Positions 63,318-64,000 of a stretch of 64,000 bases of DNA are shown here, one piece after another. Origin of the DNA: Chthoniobacteraceae bacterium (GTDB lineage: Bacteria; Verrucomicrobiota; Verrucomicrobiia; Chthoniobacterales; Chthoniobacteraceae). The stretch covers positions 1 through 64,000 of the forward strand of contig CANJNZ010000006.1 in the NCBI GenBank assembly GCA_947476045.1, given 5' to 3'. Each line of letters opens with the position of its first letter. Positions within the stretch are counted from its first letter, which is position 1. Position numbers and translations under genes: made by a program. The notes beneath the pieces are model-generated. The model had not been told where the DNA came from. It searched no databases and saw only the letters and a program-made list of their open reading frames with translations.

Positions 63318-64000
63318 ATGAAAACACACCATCATTTCATCAAAGCCATCGCGCTCGGCATTCTCGCCACCTGCCCTCTTGTTCAAGCAGCAGAGGACTC
63401 CAAGCCGTCGGTGTTGGAATTGCGGACGTCCTCGTGGCTCTTCAACTCCGCGCAGGCTGCGCACAGCACGCTCACCGCGCAGGCACCACAGGCGGAGTTT
63501 GCGGCACCCGCAAATACGAACGACGGCTTCACAATCAAGCTGACTGCGGATTTGAAAAAGTTCGACGCCGACAAAACCATCCTCGATGTGCCCGGTGTGC
63601 TTAGCGTGCGTCTTCGCAAGCACAGCCCCTCGGATCGAAATCGTCAGAATTATCCGGCCTTCAAAATGCCCGACGGCTCGGTGCCGGTGCTCGAAGCAAA
63701 CCTCACACTTCATTCAGCAGAGCATCCGAAGTGGCAGGGCATGACCATCGGCATCCCGCTCGCGCTGCTCAAACAGCCCGAAGGTAAACACGACATCGTG
63801 CTCAATTTCTCCGGTGTGCGCTGGACGATGGTTGTGGACGGCCAGTTGCTCGATAACGACTTTCCGTTCGGCTATCCCACGTGGGCGGAGAAGAACACAT
63901 GGAAGCTGGACGCGGAGTTTGTGAGCAAGGCGGAGATTTTTCTCCCAGCCATCAAACCCGAGGAGAAACTCGCGAAGACAGGCGAAACTGCGCCTGTCCA
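63318..64000 (+). CDS. Exported LamG-like protein, cut by window end
   Basis: The gene starts at MKTHHHFIKAIALG, 6 bases after the GH20-GH32 stop codon, so the two are surely co-transcribed. The signal peptide ends VQA near residue 24. The 227 residues seen show a jelly-roll-like domain: RTSSWLFNSAQAAHSTLTAQ, then VPGVLSVRLRKH, then GKHDIVLNFSGVRWTMVVDGQLLDNDFPFGYP. This resembles LamG/concanavalin-like domains that precede catalytic domains. The chain continues beyond the window, probably into a glycosidase such as another GH32, but that is not visible. Confidence 0.85.
   Translation, partial: MKTHHHFIKAIALGILATCPLVQAAEDSKPSVLELRTSSWLFNSAQAAHSTLTAQAPQAEFAAPANTNDGFTIKLTADLKKFDADKTILDVPGVLSVRLRKHSPSDRNRQNYPAFKMPDGSVPVLEANLTLHSAEHPKWQGMTIGIPLALLKQPEGKHDIVLNFSGVRWTMVVDGQLLDNDFPFGYPTWAEKNTWKLDAEFVSKAEIFLPAIKPEEKLAKTGETAPV

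Noticed and set aside
1-64000. CRISPR array or rRNA genes
   Set aside because: No regularly spaced direct repeats of 24-40 bases and no ribosomal RNA sequence were seen on reading both strands.

Overview
The window looks like chromosomal DNA from a free-living or host-associated member of the Verrucomicrobiota (PVC superphylum). Supporting signs are a 51-residue basic protein of the Chlamydia/Verrucomicrobia type (8003-8158), large exported proteins with Calx-beta and NxxGxxAF-type repeats, a pseudopilin-like protein, TPR membrane glycosyltransferase-like proteins, and several secreted GH20 hexosaminidases. The placement rests on recognised families and was not tested by any search.

Layout. 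0.3-9.1 kb: housekeeping and small clusters, namely a class I aldolase, an orphan receiver protein, an SGNH hydrolase, a PqiA-like membrane protein, a compact type III polyketide synthase / FAD oxidoreductase / methyltransferase cluster, a xylose-isomerase homologue, the small basic protein, a pseudopilin and tRNA-Gly(CCC). 9.1-9.8 kb: gene-poor DNA after the tRNA with a possible integrase remnant. 9.8-17.8 kb: three exported proteins on the minus strand, two of which share an N-terminal domain I cannot name. 18.2-20.4 kb: a membrane GT-C-like protein with TPRs.

20.4-40.6 kb holds the most striking element. It is a run of nine minus-strand genes read from an OmpR-type regulator, through a TpsB/FhaC transporter, a DUF2341-LamG-ExbB fusion, two ExbDs, a TonB, a putative porin and a periplasmic coiled-coil protein, to a 3807-residue filamentous-haemagglutinin-like exoprotein. 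It reads as a two-partner secretion system packaged with its own TonB energiser. Two-partner secretion is normally described as needing only the TpsA/TpsB pair, so a dedicated ExbB-ExbD-TonB set in the same operon deserves attention.

40.9-43.3 kb: an exported FAD amine-oxidase-like protein with a c-type cytochrome, separated by a palindromic intergenic element, followed by a remnant of an NxxGxxAF-type protein. 43.6-44.1 kb: a NYN-domain protein.

44.4-64.0 kb is a glycan or glycoprotein degradation region. It has a sodium/solute symporter, a DUF5107-TPR protein, an SGNH esterase, two GH20 enzymes with altered active-site motifs, a GH42-like enzyme, and a divergent set with a small exported beta-sandwich-like protein, an HExxHxxGxxH metalloprotease, an unusual GH20-chitobiase_C-F5/8-GH32 fusion, and the start of another exported protein cut by the window edge. 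Together the protease, hexosaminidases, esterase and symporter suggest breakdown of amino-sugar-bearing glycoconjugates at the cell surface and uptake of the released sugars. No SusC/SusD pair is present.
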